Shown here: positions 44,485 to 53,265 of the stretch, piece after piece
How the letters are laid out: every line of letters begins with the position of its first letter
Numbering within the stretch: the first letter of the stretch is position 1
NCBI GenBank assembly: GCA_965261255.1
Contig: CBDHCQ010000004.1
Coordinates: 1,736,001 to 1,800,000 of the forward strand
Length of the DNA stretch: 64,000 nucleotides
Direction of reading: 5' to 3'
Origin: Bin80 sp965261255
GTDB taxonomy: Bacteria; Bacteroidota; Rhodothermia; Rhodothermales; Bin80
Made by a program: the position numbers and the translations under genes
The notes under the pieces: model-generated
The model's database searches: none
What the model saw: only the letters and a program-made list of their open reading frames with translations
Told to the model about the DNA's origin: nothing

Positions 44485-44829
44485 AATCTGTCTCTTTGGT
44501 CGTTAGTTATACGCGGCGAACGCCGATTCTACTGACATTTAAAAGGCATCTGAAATTCTGCCATCGTGGTCGTTTCGGCGAAACTATCGATTGACCTTCA
44601 CGCCATCTTGCCCTTGTTAGCTTGGCGATCTGTGGAAACAGTCAATCCCCTACCCCCGCCGGCCCGTTTCTAGTCGTTACTCCGCTGGAATGTTCCTGCG
44701 CTTCCATTCAAGATGTTTTATATCAAAGCAATGGTTTTACCAATCACAAATGGGCAGCATGTGTCTCGCGGATGCAGGACGGAGGCAATCTCAGCAAAAA
44801 TCCATTACGATAATGAACTTGCTAGTCGC
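44485..44829. other. Gap between the ACT-domain gene and potA
   Basis: No gene is supported. Besides the possible promoter next to potA, there is a short symmetrical sequence GTTTCGGCGAAAC at 44572-44584 that could be an operator. No terminator for the gltX-ACT unit was recognised. Several overlapping short open frames on the plus strand lack family features. Confidence 0.45.
44506..44525 (-). promoter_or_regulatory. Possible potA promoter with overlapping inverted repeat
   Basis: Reading on the minus strand, CGGCG-TT-CGCCG (44525-44514) is followed by TATAAC (44511-44506), a good -10 hexamer match, about 20 bases before the potA GTG. No matching -35 box is seen at the right distance. The inverted repeat would sit in the spacer, where a repressor could bind. 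The evidence is one hexamer and a short palindrome, so this is tentative. Confidence 0.3.
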
Positions 44830-45231
44830 TCATTCATTCGGGCCAGTCCCATTAGGGAAGCCCTTGAAAACTATCTCATGCCCGGCCTTTTGGAGCGCTA
44901 CACGTGCTGCAGCCTGATCGCGTGTTAAAATGTAATCGGTATCGTATGTGGCCACGGCAAGTAGAGGAATGTTTGCTTTGGACAAAACAGCTGTAAGTTC
45001 AGCCAAAATGCCCACAGTATCAAAACTGAACGGACCGTCACAGCCTAATAAATGCCATCCGCGTTCGGCGCGCTGGGTTGATGGAACGGACTGTTCTGGA
45101 CATATCACCGAGAGCTCTTCAGACGTTCGCGTGATTGAGGTAAAACGACCGCGTGTAGCCCAGACAGGCACCTCGTCTTCAGGTGAAAGGCGGATTACAG
45201 CAAAGGATTCGGGATGTTCTATAAGCACCAT
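44830..45231 (-). CDS. ACT-domain protein (COG3603-like)
   Basis: A 133-residue cytoplasmic protein with ACT-type ligand-binding folds, as in small regulators of amino-acid metabolism. The pattern is ESFAVIRLSPEDEVPVW for the first half and GPFSFDTVGILAELTAVLSK plus IPLLAVATYDTDYILT for the second, typical of the ACT_7 group. The ATG (45231) shares one base with the gltX stop (TGATG). An earlier in-frame start at 45273 is unlikely, because it would overlap gltX by 43 bases. Ligand unknown; coupling to gltX suggests a link to amino-acid supply, by inference only. Confidence 0.82.
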   Translation of the reverse strand: MVLIEHPESFAVIRLSPEDEVPVWATRGRFTSITRTSEELSVICPEQSVPSTQRAERGWHLLGCDGPFSFDTVGILAELTAVLSKANIPLLAVATYDTDYILTRDQAAARVALQKAGHEIVFKGFPNGTGPNE

Positions 45232-46688
45232 CAACCAAGCCGCGTCACCGCATTCTGCAGTCGGCGTACGCATGTGCGCTGTCCTAGCACACGAAGTAGC
45301 GCAAATAATCCTGGACCGGCCGTTGTGCCGCTTACAGCAAGTCGAACCGGGTGAATGATGCGCCCTGCCCCAACCTTTCGCCTCGCAGCTAAATCTCGAA
45401 GTTCGGATTCCAGCGTGTCTTCGTTAAACGATGTGAGCGCATTCAAGCGAGCGGAATAGTCATTTACCAGGCTGGCTGCGTCTGATTTCCATCGCTTCTT
45501 GACACCCGCTGAATCAAAAGTAACGGGATCTATAAAGCAATAGGAGAAGTGGGTAACTAAATCCTTGGCGTGCTGCAAGCGATCATGGACCAGAAGACAG
45601 ACCTTGTATAAATAGTCATCCTGCACAGCTATTCCATGTTCTTCCAGAAATGGCCTGACCCGTTCCAGTAGCGACTCAATCTTCAGAAATCGAAGATGCT
45701 GGGCATTGAACCAGTTAAGCTTATCCAGATCAAACTTTGCCGGTGCGGACCCAACCCGCTCGAGAGAAAATGCCGACACTAATTCTTCAAGGTCAAACAC
45801 TTCATCCTCTGTCCCGGGATTCCAACCCAGAAGGGCAAGAAAATTCACTACAGCTTGCGGCTCAAACCCCTGTGCTAGATAATCACGTACATTGATCGGG
45901 ATGCCTTGCCGCTGTGCACTTCTTTTGGATAGCTTCCCCCCCGTCGGACTCAGAATCAATGGCAGATGTGCCATTACAGGCGGGCGCCAGCCAAACGCCT
46001 GGTAGAGCAGAATATGCTTCGGTGTTGAAGGAATCCACTCATCGCCCCGGATTACATGAGTGATGGCCATGTGATGGTCATCAACCACGTTCGCTAGATG
46101 ATAGGTCGGCATACCATCTGACTTGACCAGGACCTGATCGTCAATATTTACGGAGTCTACCTTAACCGCTCCTTTGATCAAGTCGTTAAAGAGAACCGTT
46201 ACGTTCTCAGGTACACGCAGCCTTATGACGTACTCCTCCCCCGACTCTAGTCGCATCCTGACCAATTCTTTTGGATGGGTCAGGCTATTGTCCATTTGTA
46301 ATCGGGTGCTTGCACTGTAGGCCTTGTTGTTTTTTCGCAATTCTGCAATAGAACTTGACTTATCAAAGGCATAGTACGCGTGCCCCGAATCCACCAGTGA
46401 CTCAGCATGTTTACGATATAAGTCCTGACGCTCTGATTGACGATAAGGAGCATAGGGCCCTCCCAGCATTGGACTTTCATCTACGTCCAATCCGCACCAT
46501 TCCAGGTTTTGAACGATATCATCCTCCGCATCCTCGACAAATCGAGTACGATCGGTATCCTCAATACGCAAAACCAGTTTTCCACCCTGGCTGCGTGCAA
46601 ATAGATAGCAGTAAAGGGCAGTCCTAAGCCCACCGATATGCAAATAGCCCGTGGGACTTGGGGCAAACCTTACGCGAACGGCAGCCAT
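45231..46688 (-). CDS. gltX: Glutamyl-tRNA synthetase
   Basis: GluRS charges tRNA-Glu. The class I motif is APSPTGYLHIGG, near residues 9-20, and LRIEDTDRTR follows. The second signature is KLSKRSAQ. The protein is 485 residues from the ATG at 46688, which gives the normal short leader VRVRFAPSPTG; an in-frame TTG at 46703 would add five residues. The C-terminal helical anticodon-binding domain is intact. GlnRS is also present in the window, so glutamine is probably attached directly and this enzyme need not mischarge tRNA-Gln. It is divergent from the foldase operon, 121 bp away. Confidence 0.96.
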   Translation of the reverse strand: MAAVRVRFAPSPTGYLHIGGLRTALYCYLFARSQGGKLVLRIEDTDRTRFVEDAEDDIVQNLEWCGLDVDESPMLGGPYAPYRQSERQDLYRKHAESLVDSGHAYYAFDKSSSIAELRKNNKAYSASTRLQMDNSLTHPKELVRMRLESGEEYVIRLRVPENVTVLFNDLIKGAVKVDSVNIDDQVLVKSDGMPTYHLANVVDDHHMAITHVIRGDEWIPSTPKHILLYQAFGWRPPVMAHLPLILSPTGGKLSKRSAQRQGIPINVRDYLAQGFEPQAVVNFLALLGWNPGTEDEVFDLEELVSAFSLERVGSAPAKFDLDKLNWFNAQHLRFLKIESLLERVRPFLEEHGIAVQDDYLYKVCLLVHDRLQHAKDLVTHFSYCFIDPVTFDSAGVKKRWKSDAASLVNDYSARLNALTSFNEDTLESELRDLAARRKVGAGRIIHPVRLAVSGTTAGPGLFALLRVLGQRTCVRRLQNAVTRLG

Positions 46689-46809
46689 TTTCGGTATATA
46701 CAATGAAACAACCCGCTAGAACCCACCAGGACCCATAATGGATTCATAAGGAACCGTTACGGTCAACCGTGGTGCAACCGACTTTTCTTCAAAATCCCCA
46801 AGTACACCT

Positions 46810-48804
46810 ATGAAAACAGCACGCTGCATTGCCTTGATTGCAGCAATGCTCTCAACTCCTATTGTCTTTGCGCAGGACATCGTGGTTGCAGAAATTGATG
46901 GTGAAGCCTTCACCTTAGCAGATTTCGAGCGCGAATATGCCAAAACTGTCGGGAACGCAGAGATTGCAAGTAAAGATTCATTGCCAGAGTACGCCGATTT
47001 TTTAAGGCGTTACGTCAACTTCCTCATTAAACTCAAAGAGGCGGAAGCCGCTGGTTACTTTGACCATCCAGAAATTCAGGCCGAAATCAACCAGTATCGT
47101 GCATCCTTCGCCAAGCCCTACCTGATAGACAATGAGGTCGTTACTCCCATGGTAGAGGATCTCTACGAAAAGCGCAAAGAATTCGTTCACGCCAGTCACA
47201 TAATGGCCGTCTTACCTCGGAGACCCTCACCCGCAGATACTCTCAGGGCATGGAGCAAGATTAAGGCATTGCAAGACTCACTCGTTCAAGGCGTACCTTT
47301 TGGTGACCTTGCACTCCGACAATCAGAGGATCGGACAGCTTCAAGCGAAGGCTCAAAGCGAGGGTACAGGGGAGACCTCGGGTCGTTCAGCGCTGGCGAG
47401 ATGATCAAGCCATTTGAAGATGCCGCTTACGGCACCCCTGTCGGAGAGATATCGGATGTGGTTAGAAGCGCTTATGGTTATCACCTCATCAAGGTCCATG
47501 GCCGTGAGGATGCCAAGCCGGATTATCATTTGTCACACATAATGGCCCAGTTTCTCGGAGGTACCTCCGCTGATTCAGCAAAAGTGCGTGCAAAAATGGA
47601 CAGCCTGAAGGCATTGCTTGACGAAGGTGCATCATTTGAGGAATTGGCAAGGGCACATTCTGATCATCGCGACAGCGCCCCAGATGGAGGCTACCTTGGA
47701 GGAGCAATCCGATACAAAAACCCTAACTTTGACAGAGATTTCCATGATGCCGCATTCGCACTGGACAATATTGGACAGATATCCGATGTGATTGAAACTC
47801 CGTTTGGACTGCACATTATTAGGCTGGACGGTATGGATCCGTTGGGAACACTAGACGAAGAGTACGATGACTTGGCACGTCTGGCCAGCAATCTTCCTCG
47901 TATGCGGGAAGCAGAGGAAGCGCTAGCACGGTCATCAAGAGAACTCTACACAATCTCCGTTGATACACTTTTACTTTCCCGACTGCTCGGTGGAATTCAG
48001 AGAGACTCGGTGCAGCAATATCTGGGGGAATTGGCAGCGATTGACTCTGTAGGAGCTATGCCTTTGGTTATGCTTGCAGATTCGTCATATACCCTCAAAC
48101 AGTTCGCGGGCTTTGCAGCCCAACAGGCTGATGATGTTGGTTATGGACCAACAGCAGTATTACAATCCTTGATTTATGTGGACGCGTTCCTTAATGATAA
48201 TGCACTCTCCTACCGCTCGTTTGAACTCGAAAAATCCGACCAAGAGTTCAGAGCAATCATGGAGAACTTTGAAGATGGACTCACCATCTTCAAGATCATG
48301 GAGGATTCGGTCTGGAACGCATCCTCAGCAGATACGCTACGCCTACTGAATCACTATAACGCCAACATTGAGCGTTATCAATGGCCGGAGAGATATCGCC
48401 TCTTGGAGATATCTGGAGCAGTTGACTCGGTATTGATCGAAGCTGTTGACTGGTTGGATGAAGGCAGAATCTGGGCGGATTTGGTCGAGAAGATTGCCGC
48501 TGATTCGACCTGGAATTTGCAATTGGATACGGTGCGTGTTCCTGGGCAAACCAACAGTGTCTATGATCGAGCCTTAAACCTGTCCGCCGGAGAGCATACC
48601 GACATACTCTCTGCACACAGTCGTCGACTTGTGCTGTATATGGACGGGAATGAGCCTCCACGCCCTAAGACATTTGAGGAATCCCGTACAGAGGTCATGG
48701 CCGATGTTCAGGTTGAGCTTGAACAAAACCTTCACGCGAGATTGCGCTCAAAGTACCGTGTTAAAACCTTCCCGGATCGTTTAGCTACGGCATACCAGCA
48801 TTAA
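46810..48804 (+). CDS. Periplasmic peptidyl-prolyl isomerase with two parvulin domains
   Basis: This is a SurA/PpiD-like envelope foldase. A signal peptide ends about residue 21 (STPIVFA). Two parvulin-type domains are visible: the first about 127-233 (HASHIMAVLPRRPSPAD; YGYHLIKVHG) and the second about 238-340 (YHLSHIMAQFLGG; SDHRDSAPDGGYLGG; TPFGLHIIRLDG). The C-terminal 320 residues are helical and rich in Asp, Ser and Leu, without a known domain. The 664-residue length is long for SurA. The stop TAA and the next gene's ATG share one base (TAATG), so translation is coupled. It is the first gene of the foldase unit. Confidence 0.88.
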   Translation: MKTARCIALIAAMLSTPIVFAQDIVVAEIDGEAFTLADFEREYAKTVGNAEIASKDSLPEYADFLRRYVNFLIKLKEAEAAGYFDHPEIQAEINQYRASFAKPYLIDNEVVTPMVEDLYEKRKEFVHASHIMAVLPRRPSPADTLRAWSKIKALQDSLVQGVPFGDLALRQSEDRTASSEGSKRGYRGDLGSFSAGEMIKPFEDAAYGTPVGEISDVVRSAYGYHLIKVHGREDAKPDYHLSHIMAQFLGGTSADSAKVRAKMDSLKALLDEGASFEELARAHSDHRDSAPDGGYLGGAIRYKNPNFDRDFHDAAFALDNIGQISDVIETPFGLHIIRLDGMDPLGTLDEEYDDLARLASNLPRMREAEEALARSSRELYTISVDTLLLSRLLGGIQRDSVQQYLGELAAIDSVGAMPLVMLADSSYTLKQFAGFAAQQADDVGYGPTAVLQSLIYVDAFLNDNALSYRSFELEKSDQEFRAIMENFEDGLTIFKIMEDSVWNASSADTLRLLNHYNANIERYQWPERYRLLEISGAVDSVLIEAVDWLDEGRIWADLVEKIAADSTWNLQLDTVRVPGQTNSVYDRALNLSAGEHTDILSAHSRRLVLYMDGNEPPRPKTFEESRTEVMADVQVELEQNLHARLRSKYRVKTFPDRLATAYQH

Positions 48805-49652
48805 TGAGAAACCCGCTTAGGGCTTGTGTCCTGCTGTTGTTTGCCACTGCTGCATGCCAACAACTGGATCCTCCCGATGATTTCGTTGCCAGGGTGGGTG
48901 ACGCTTACCTCTTGCAAGCGGATATTGACGCCCGCCTGGCTGGCCTGGCGATCGGTCCAGATACCAGTAATGCACGCCAATTGATCATTGATCAATGGAT
49001 CACCGATGAACTCCTGTATCAGGAAGCGCTCCGATTGCGGTTGTCTGCCCGAGAGAACATACAATACCGCCTGAACGAGAGTACCCGTGCCGTCCTCATT
49101 GAAGCACTCATCTCCGAATACCAGGATCAGGACACCAACGAAGTTCCTCAGACCGAAATGGTGGACTACTATGAGCGCAATAAGGAATATCTACGTTTGC
49201 TTGAACCGTTCGTGCATATCCGCTATCTCGTCAATCGAAGTCTGGATTCTCTCAGACTGGCCAGAAGTATTCTCTTGCAGACCCCGGATGAAAATGCAGA
49301 TTCTGTTTTTACCGTTTTGATTGATCGGTTCGACATCTCACCACCGGATCAGCATGCCCTTAATCGGAATTATTTCCCCGAAGCCAAACTCTTTAACAGC
49401 CAGCCTGAGGTTCGATCACTTTTGCAAAGAACCTCAGAAGGAACACAGCCCGGAATAATCGGAGTTGATGATGAATATCACTTCCTGCAGGTGGTAGATC
49501 GCGTGCCTGCTGGCTCGATTCCAGAATTACCCTGGGTCAGAGACATCGTTCAGCAGCAGTTGGTCATCCATATCAGGAAACAGAACTATGCGCGTAGCGT
49601 TCAGGCTCTACGCGCGCAAGCCGAGTCCGGTGAGGATATAGAAATCAGGTGA
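48804..49652 (+). CDS. SurA-like lipoprotein with a degenerate parvulin region
   Basis: The N-terminus has a lipobox at TAAC (LLLFATAAC, Cys 18). Residues about 30-110 show the SurA N-domain pattern (VARVGDAYLLQADIDARL; LIIDQWITDELLYQEALR). The central part (FVHIRYLVNRSLDSLRLAR) is where a parvulin domain would lie, but family motifs such as SHIL and GGxLG are absent, so catalytic activity is doubtful. The 282-residue protein could be a chaperone partner. It sits between two clear parvulin-family genes, coupled to the first by a one-base overlap; a 108-bp gap precedes surA. Confidence 0.8.
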   Translation: MRNPLRACVLLLFATAACQQLDPPDDFVARVGDAYLLQADIDARLAGLAIGPDTSNARQLIIDQWITDELLYQEALRLRLSARENIQYRLNESTRAVLIEALISEYQDQDTNEVPQTEMVDYYERNKEYLRLLEPFVHIRYLVNRSLDSLRLARSILLQTPDENADSVFTVLIDRFDISPPDQHALNRNYFPEAKLFNSQPEVRSLLQRTSEGTQPGIIGVDDEYHFLQVVDRVPAGSIPELPWVRDIVQQQLVIHIRKQNYARSVQALRAQAESGEDIEIR

Positions 49653-49760
49653 TTGGTGAGGATACAATTATTTATTCTGTGCTCGTAGAGGCGCCCACTA
49701 ATTGTCGCATGCCATCCGTTATAGCAGAGTTCACTGTACACCTCCATTGCAGCTCTTCGC

Positions 49761-51137
49761 ATGCCTCAAAATATTAGGTTCGGACGACTAATTATCCTTT
49801 TCGTCTTGCTGCTCATTCCCCTTTATCAAGGTCTAGCACAGGAGAGCGTTGTAGATGAGATCGTTGCTATTGTCGGAGAGAACAAGATCATCCTGAAATC
49901 GGAGATTGATGGCTACGTGACCAGCGTTGTACAGCAACAGGGGCTGGAATACAGCGACGATATTTGGTATCAAGCTCTCCAGCAAATGATAGATCAGTCT
50001 GTACTCGCCGAACATGCACGACGGGACACCAACATTGTTATCACCGAAGATCAGGTAGATCAGGCGCTGAGTCAACGCATTGACGGCATGGTCCAGCAAC
50101 TGGGTAGTCAAATCAGGCTTGAAGAGCTTTATGGCAAAAGCCTCGTTCAGATTCGGGCCGATCTAAGGGACCAGATTCGAGATCAGATTCTTTCCGAACA
50201 GTTTCAAGGCACAAAAATGCGGAGCCTTCGGATTACCCCCACTGAGGTTAGAGAATGGTTCGCGCAATTTCCGACCGATTCACTGCCGGTGCTCCCTCCT
50301 ATTGTGCGCGTTTCCCATGTAGTGAAGTATCCGGATGTACTGCCCGAGGCGGAACAGGAAGCACTTGAAATTATTGGCGTGATTCGAGATTCAATCGATA
50401 CTGGTGTAAGTACACTTGAAAACCTGGCTCGGAAGTATTCAGAGGATATTGGGTCTGCTCAGACTGGTGGACGATATGAAAGTATGGCTTTAGGTGATCT
50501 GGTCCCAGAATTCGCTGCAATCGCAGCAAGAATTGATCCAGGAGAACTCTCCCAACCATTCAAAAGCCCGTTCGGCTATCATATACTTCGTGTCAATGAG
50601 CGGGTAGGCGATGTGGTTGATTTCAGTCATATTCTTATCAATATTGACCGATCAAGGTCAGATCCAACTGAGGCTATCTCAGAGCTTACCACGCTCCGCG
50701 ATTCGATTCTTACATTCGATATTCCGTTTGAACTCATTGCAAGGCGGCACTCAGAGGAGGAGATCTCTGCTGAGATTGGTGGGCGCGTAATGGACCCCTC
50801 CACCGGCGAACGAGATCTTTTCGTAGATGCTCTTGGGGCTGACTGGAAGGCTACCACCGATACATTGGATATTGGAGAGATCAGCCAACCAGCAGAAGTT
50901 ACGCTACTGGATGGAAATCAGGCTTGGCATATCGTGCTTCTCCAGCGCAAGGTTCCTACGCACCGCGTCGACATTGAGACCGATTATGCCCGCATAGAGA
51001 GTCTGGCACTGGAAACAAAGCGCGCCGAAGAAATGCGTCGCTGGTTAGATCTCTTGCGAGAGGATGTGTTTGTTGAGCTGCGTGGCACTGCCTCTGACAT
51101 GAGTTCAACATTTGATAACACTACAGCTGGTAACTAA
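49761..51137 (+). CDS. surA: SurA-like peptidyl-prolyl isomerase/chaperone
   Basis: SurA guides outer-membrane proteins across the periplasm. A signal peptide (IILFVLLLIPLYQGLA) precedes the mature N-terminus at about residue 27. The N-terminal chaperone domain has VDEIVAIVGENKIILKSEI and helices to about 160. Two parvulin modules follow: about 170-280 (VRVSHVVKYPDVLPEAE to SPFGYHILRVNE) and about 285-400 (VDFSHILINIDRS), the latter with RHSEEEISAEIGGRV. The 458-residue length is close to E. coli SurA (428). It is followed six bases later by the moxR start, so the two are cotranscribed. Confidence 0.9.
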   Translation: MPQNIRFGRLIILFVLLLIPLYQGLAQESVVDEIVAIVGENKIILKSEIDGYVTSVVQQQGLEYSDDIWYQALQQMIDQSVLAEHARRDTNIVITEDQVDQALSQRIDGMVQQLGSQIRLEELYGKSLVQIRADLRDQIRDQILSEQFQGTKMRSLRITPTEVREWFAQFPTDSLPVLPPIVRVSHVVKYPDVLPEAEQEALEIIGVIRDSIDTGVSTLENLARKYSEDIGSAQTGGRYESMALGDLVPEFAAIAARIDPGELSQPFKSPFGYHILRVNERVGDVVDFSHILINIDRSRSDPTEAISELTTLRDSILTFDIPFELIARRHSEEEISAEIGGRVMDPSTGERDLFVDALGADWKATTDTLDIGEISQPAEVTLLDGNQAWHIVLLQRKVPTHRVDIETDYARIESLALETKRAEEMRRWLDLLREDVFVELRGTASDMSSTFDNTTAGN

Positions 51138-51143
51138 CAGTTC

Positions 51144-52166
51144 ATGGCAAGAGCAGTCAGCGGCGGAGACGCGCAACCGGAAGCAGCTTACCCTGCACTC
51201 GCAGAAGCCTTACCGGTAGCGTGTAGGCGTCTGGAGAGAGAGATATCAAAGATCATTGTCGGGCAGAAGGAGATCATAAGGGATGTCCTGGTATGTCTTT
51301 TAGCTCGAGGTCACGTTTTACTCATTGGTGTACCCGGGCTTGCAAAGACGCTCCTCATCCGTACACTGGCAAGGGCACTGGAGCTGGATTTTACAAGGAT
51401 TCAGTTTACTCCCGACCTTATGCCCGGCGATATCACAGGGACAGAGATCATTGAGGAAGATCGCCGGACAGGCAAGCGTGTATTTCGATTTGTTAAGGGG
51501 CCTATTTTTGCCAATGTTGTATTGGCAGACGAAGTGAACCGCACACCCCCAAAAACACAGGCCGCCCTTCTGGAGGCCATGCAAGAACACCGTGTGACCG
51601 CTGGTGGAACCACCTTCTCGCTCGATGAACCGTTTTTTGTTCTGGCCACACAGAACCCCATCGAACAGGAAGGTACATACCCGCTGCCCGAGGCACAACT
51701 TGATCGGTTTATGCTGAATCTTTGGCTCGATTACCCCTCCTTTGACCAGGAAGTGGAAGTGGTTCGCTCAACAACGGCAGCACAAACGGCGATTGTTCAG
51801 CCAGCCATGTCCCAATCTGAGTTACTCAGCTACCAGGACCTCGTTCGCCAGCTCCCAGTTGCTAACAATGTGATTGAGTATGCTGTGCGTTTGGTCGCCA
51901 GTACTCGCCCTAATCGCGAAGGCGCACCGGACTTTGTTAATAATTACATCGCCTATGGGGCGGGTCCCAGGGCTTCGCAGTACTTGATCCTTGGGGCAAA
52001 AGCATTGGCTGCGATGGATGGCAGGCTGACCCCCTTGATTAGCGATGTCCAGGCATTGGCTACCGCAGTACTTCGTCACCGAGTCATTGCTAATTTTAAC
52101 GCTGAGGCCGACGGCATTACCGTGACTGATCTAGTTGATCGTCTACTTGATACGATCACTGTGTGA
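51144..52166 (+). CDS. MoxR-family AAA+ ATPase
   Basis: MoxR ATPases act as chaperones for assembly of metal- or von Willebrand-domain protein complexes. Walker A is GVPGLAKT (62-69), Walker B is VVLADEVNR with D129-E130, and AALLEAMQEHRVT with ATQNPIEQEGTYPLPEAQLDRF is the family-specific sensor block. The 340-residue length is typical. The usual partners (vWA/DUF58 and BatA-like proteins) are not downstream in this window; an EamA transporter follows after 163 bp. Its placement behind surA suggests a role in envelope protein maturation, an inference. Confidence 0.93.
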   Translation: MARAVSGGDAQPEAAYPALAEALPVACRRLEREISKIIVGQKEIIRDVLVCLLARGHVLLIGVPGLAKTLLIRTLARALELDFTRIQFTPDLMPGDITGTEIIEEDRRTGKRVFRFVKGPIFANVVLADEVNRTPPKTQAALLEAMQEHRVTAGGTTFSLDEPFFVLATQNPIEQEGTYPLPEAQLDRFMLNLWLDYPSFDQEVEVVRSTTAAQTAIVQPAMSQSELLSYQDLVRQLPVANNVIEYAVRLVASTRPNREGAPDFVNNYIAYGAGPRASQYLILGAKALAAMDGRLTPLISDVQALATAVLRHRVIANFNAEADGITVTDLVDRLLDTITV

Positions 52167-52329
52167 GCACCTAGATAGCTCCGCACGTTCCACATACGCT
52201 CGGACCACCCTGAATCGCGGCGAACATCAACAGTGATCACTATGGCTTACCGGTCAAATATGTCTGCCCGCACTCGAGAATTGACCCGTTTGGGACATTC
52301 TGTGTGGACTAGATCTTTGTTACTCTAAT

Positions 52330-53265
52330 ATGCAATCCATCAAGGTGTCGGCCGGTCAGCGGTCCATCTGGATTCCGGCCGGGCTGCGATATATGATTGT
52401 GGCCGTGTTCTTCTTCAGCCTCATGTCGTTGATGGCTAAACTCGTCGCGTCTACCATACCAACAGGGCAGATTGTGTTTTTCAGGAGTGGAGTCGGAGCA
52501 TTATTGGGCTACTGGTGGGTACGAATCGTTGGCATTCCTCTGTGGGGAGTCAACAAAAAGCTATTGATCTTCCGGGGGCTTACAGGATTTGGAGCATTGA
52601 TGTGCTTCTTCTGGACGCTCATTACACTTCCTCTGGCAGAAGCAACAGTACTCTTTTATACCTCCCCCTGCCTTGCGGCCGTAATTGCAGCCATCCTGCT
52701 TCGGGAACACCTGTCGATACCCACAATCATCGGATTACTAGCTTGCATAGTAGGCGTCATCTGTGTAGTACAACCCGAATTTATATTTAGCGGTGTTGCG
52801 AATGAGCAGCACCTGCCCTCAGTTGCAGTGGGCCTTCTGGGGGCGCTTCTGGCAGCGCTTGCCTTTGTGAGTGTCCGTAAGCTACGCCGAACAGATCATG
52901 CATCTGTTATCGTCTTCTACTTCTCCTTCGTATCCACCTTTGCATGCATCCCATTCGTAGTCGTTGACATAGCCGCTCCCTCTCTTGTCGAGTTCCTGAT
53001 GTTAATCGGTATAGGCGTGGCTACACATATTGCACAGATCTTTCTCACACGCAGCCTGCACCGGGTTCAGACATCAAAAGCAATGGGGCTTAGCTATGTT
53101 CAGATTCTGTTCGCTGCGGGTTGGGGAATACTGATATTTGGCGACTACCCAAATGTCCTATCTGTGATTGGTATGATTCTGGTGGCCGCAGGCAGCATCA
53201 CGGCAGTCGGCGGTCGCCACCTCCCTAAACATCCAGGTCTTCCGCCAAGTACGCATTCTCCATGA
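52330..53265 (+). CDS. EamA/DMT-superfamily transporter
   Basis: This is an inner-membrane drug/metabolite transporter of the EamA type with about ten hydrophobic helices over 311 residues. Two EamA repeats are visible: the first with VASTIPTGQIVFFRSGVGA and LPLAEATVLFYTSPCLAAVI, the second starting about residue 165 with ALLAALAFVSVRKLRRTDH and ending LGLSY-type VQILFAAGWGILIFGD. Substrates of such proteins range from amino acids to nucleotides and cannot be told here. The last 41 bases overlap the parE 3' end tail-to-tail. Confidence 0.85.
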   Translation: MQSIKVSAGQRSIWIPAGLRYMIVAVFFFSLMSLMAKLVASTIPTGQIVFFRSGVGALLGYWWVRIVGIPLWGVNKKLLIFRGLTGFGALMCFFWTLITLPLAEATVLFYTSPCLAAVIAAILLREHLSIPTIIGLLACIVGVICVVQPEFIFSGVANEQHLPSVAVGLLGALLAALAFVSVRKLRRTDHASVIVFYFSFVSTFACIPFVVVDIAAPSLVEFLMLIGIGVATHIAQIFLTRSLHRVQTSKAMGLSYVQILFAAGWGILIFGDYPNVLSVIGMILVAAGSITAVGGRHLPKHPGLPPSTHSP

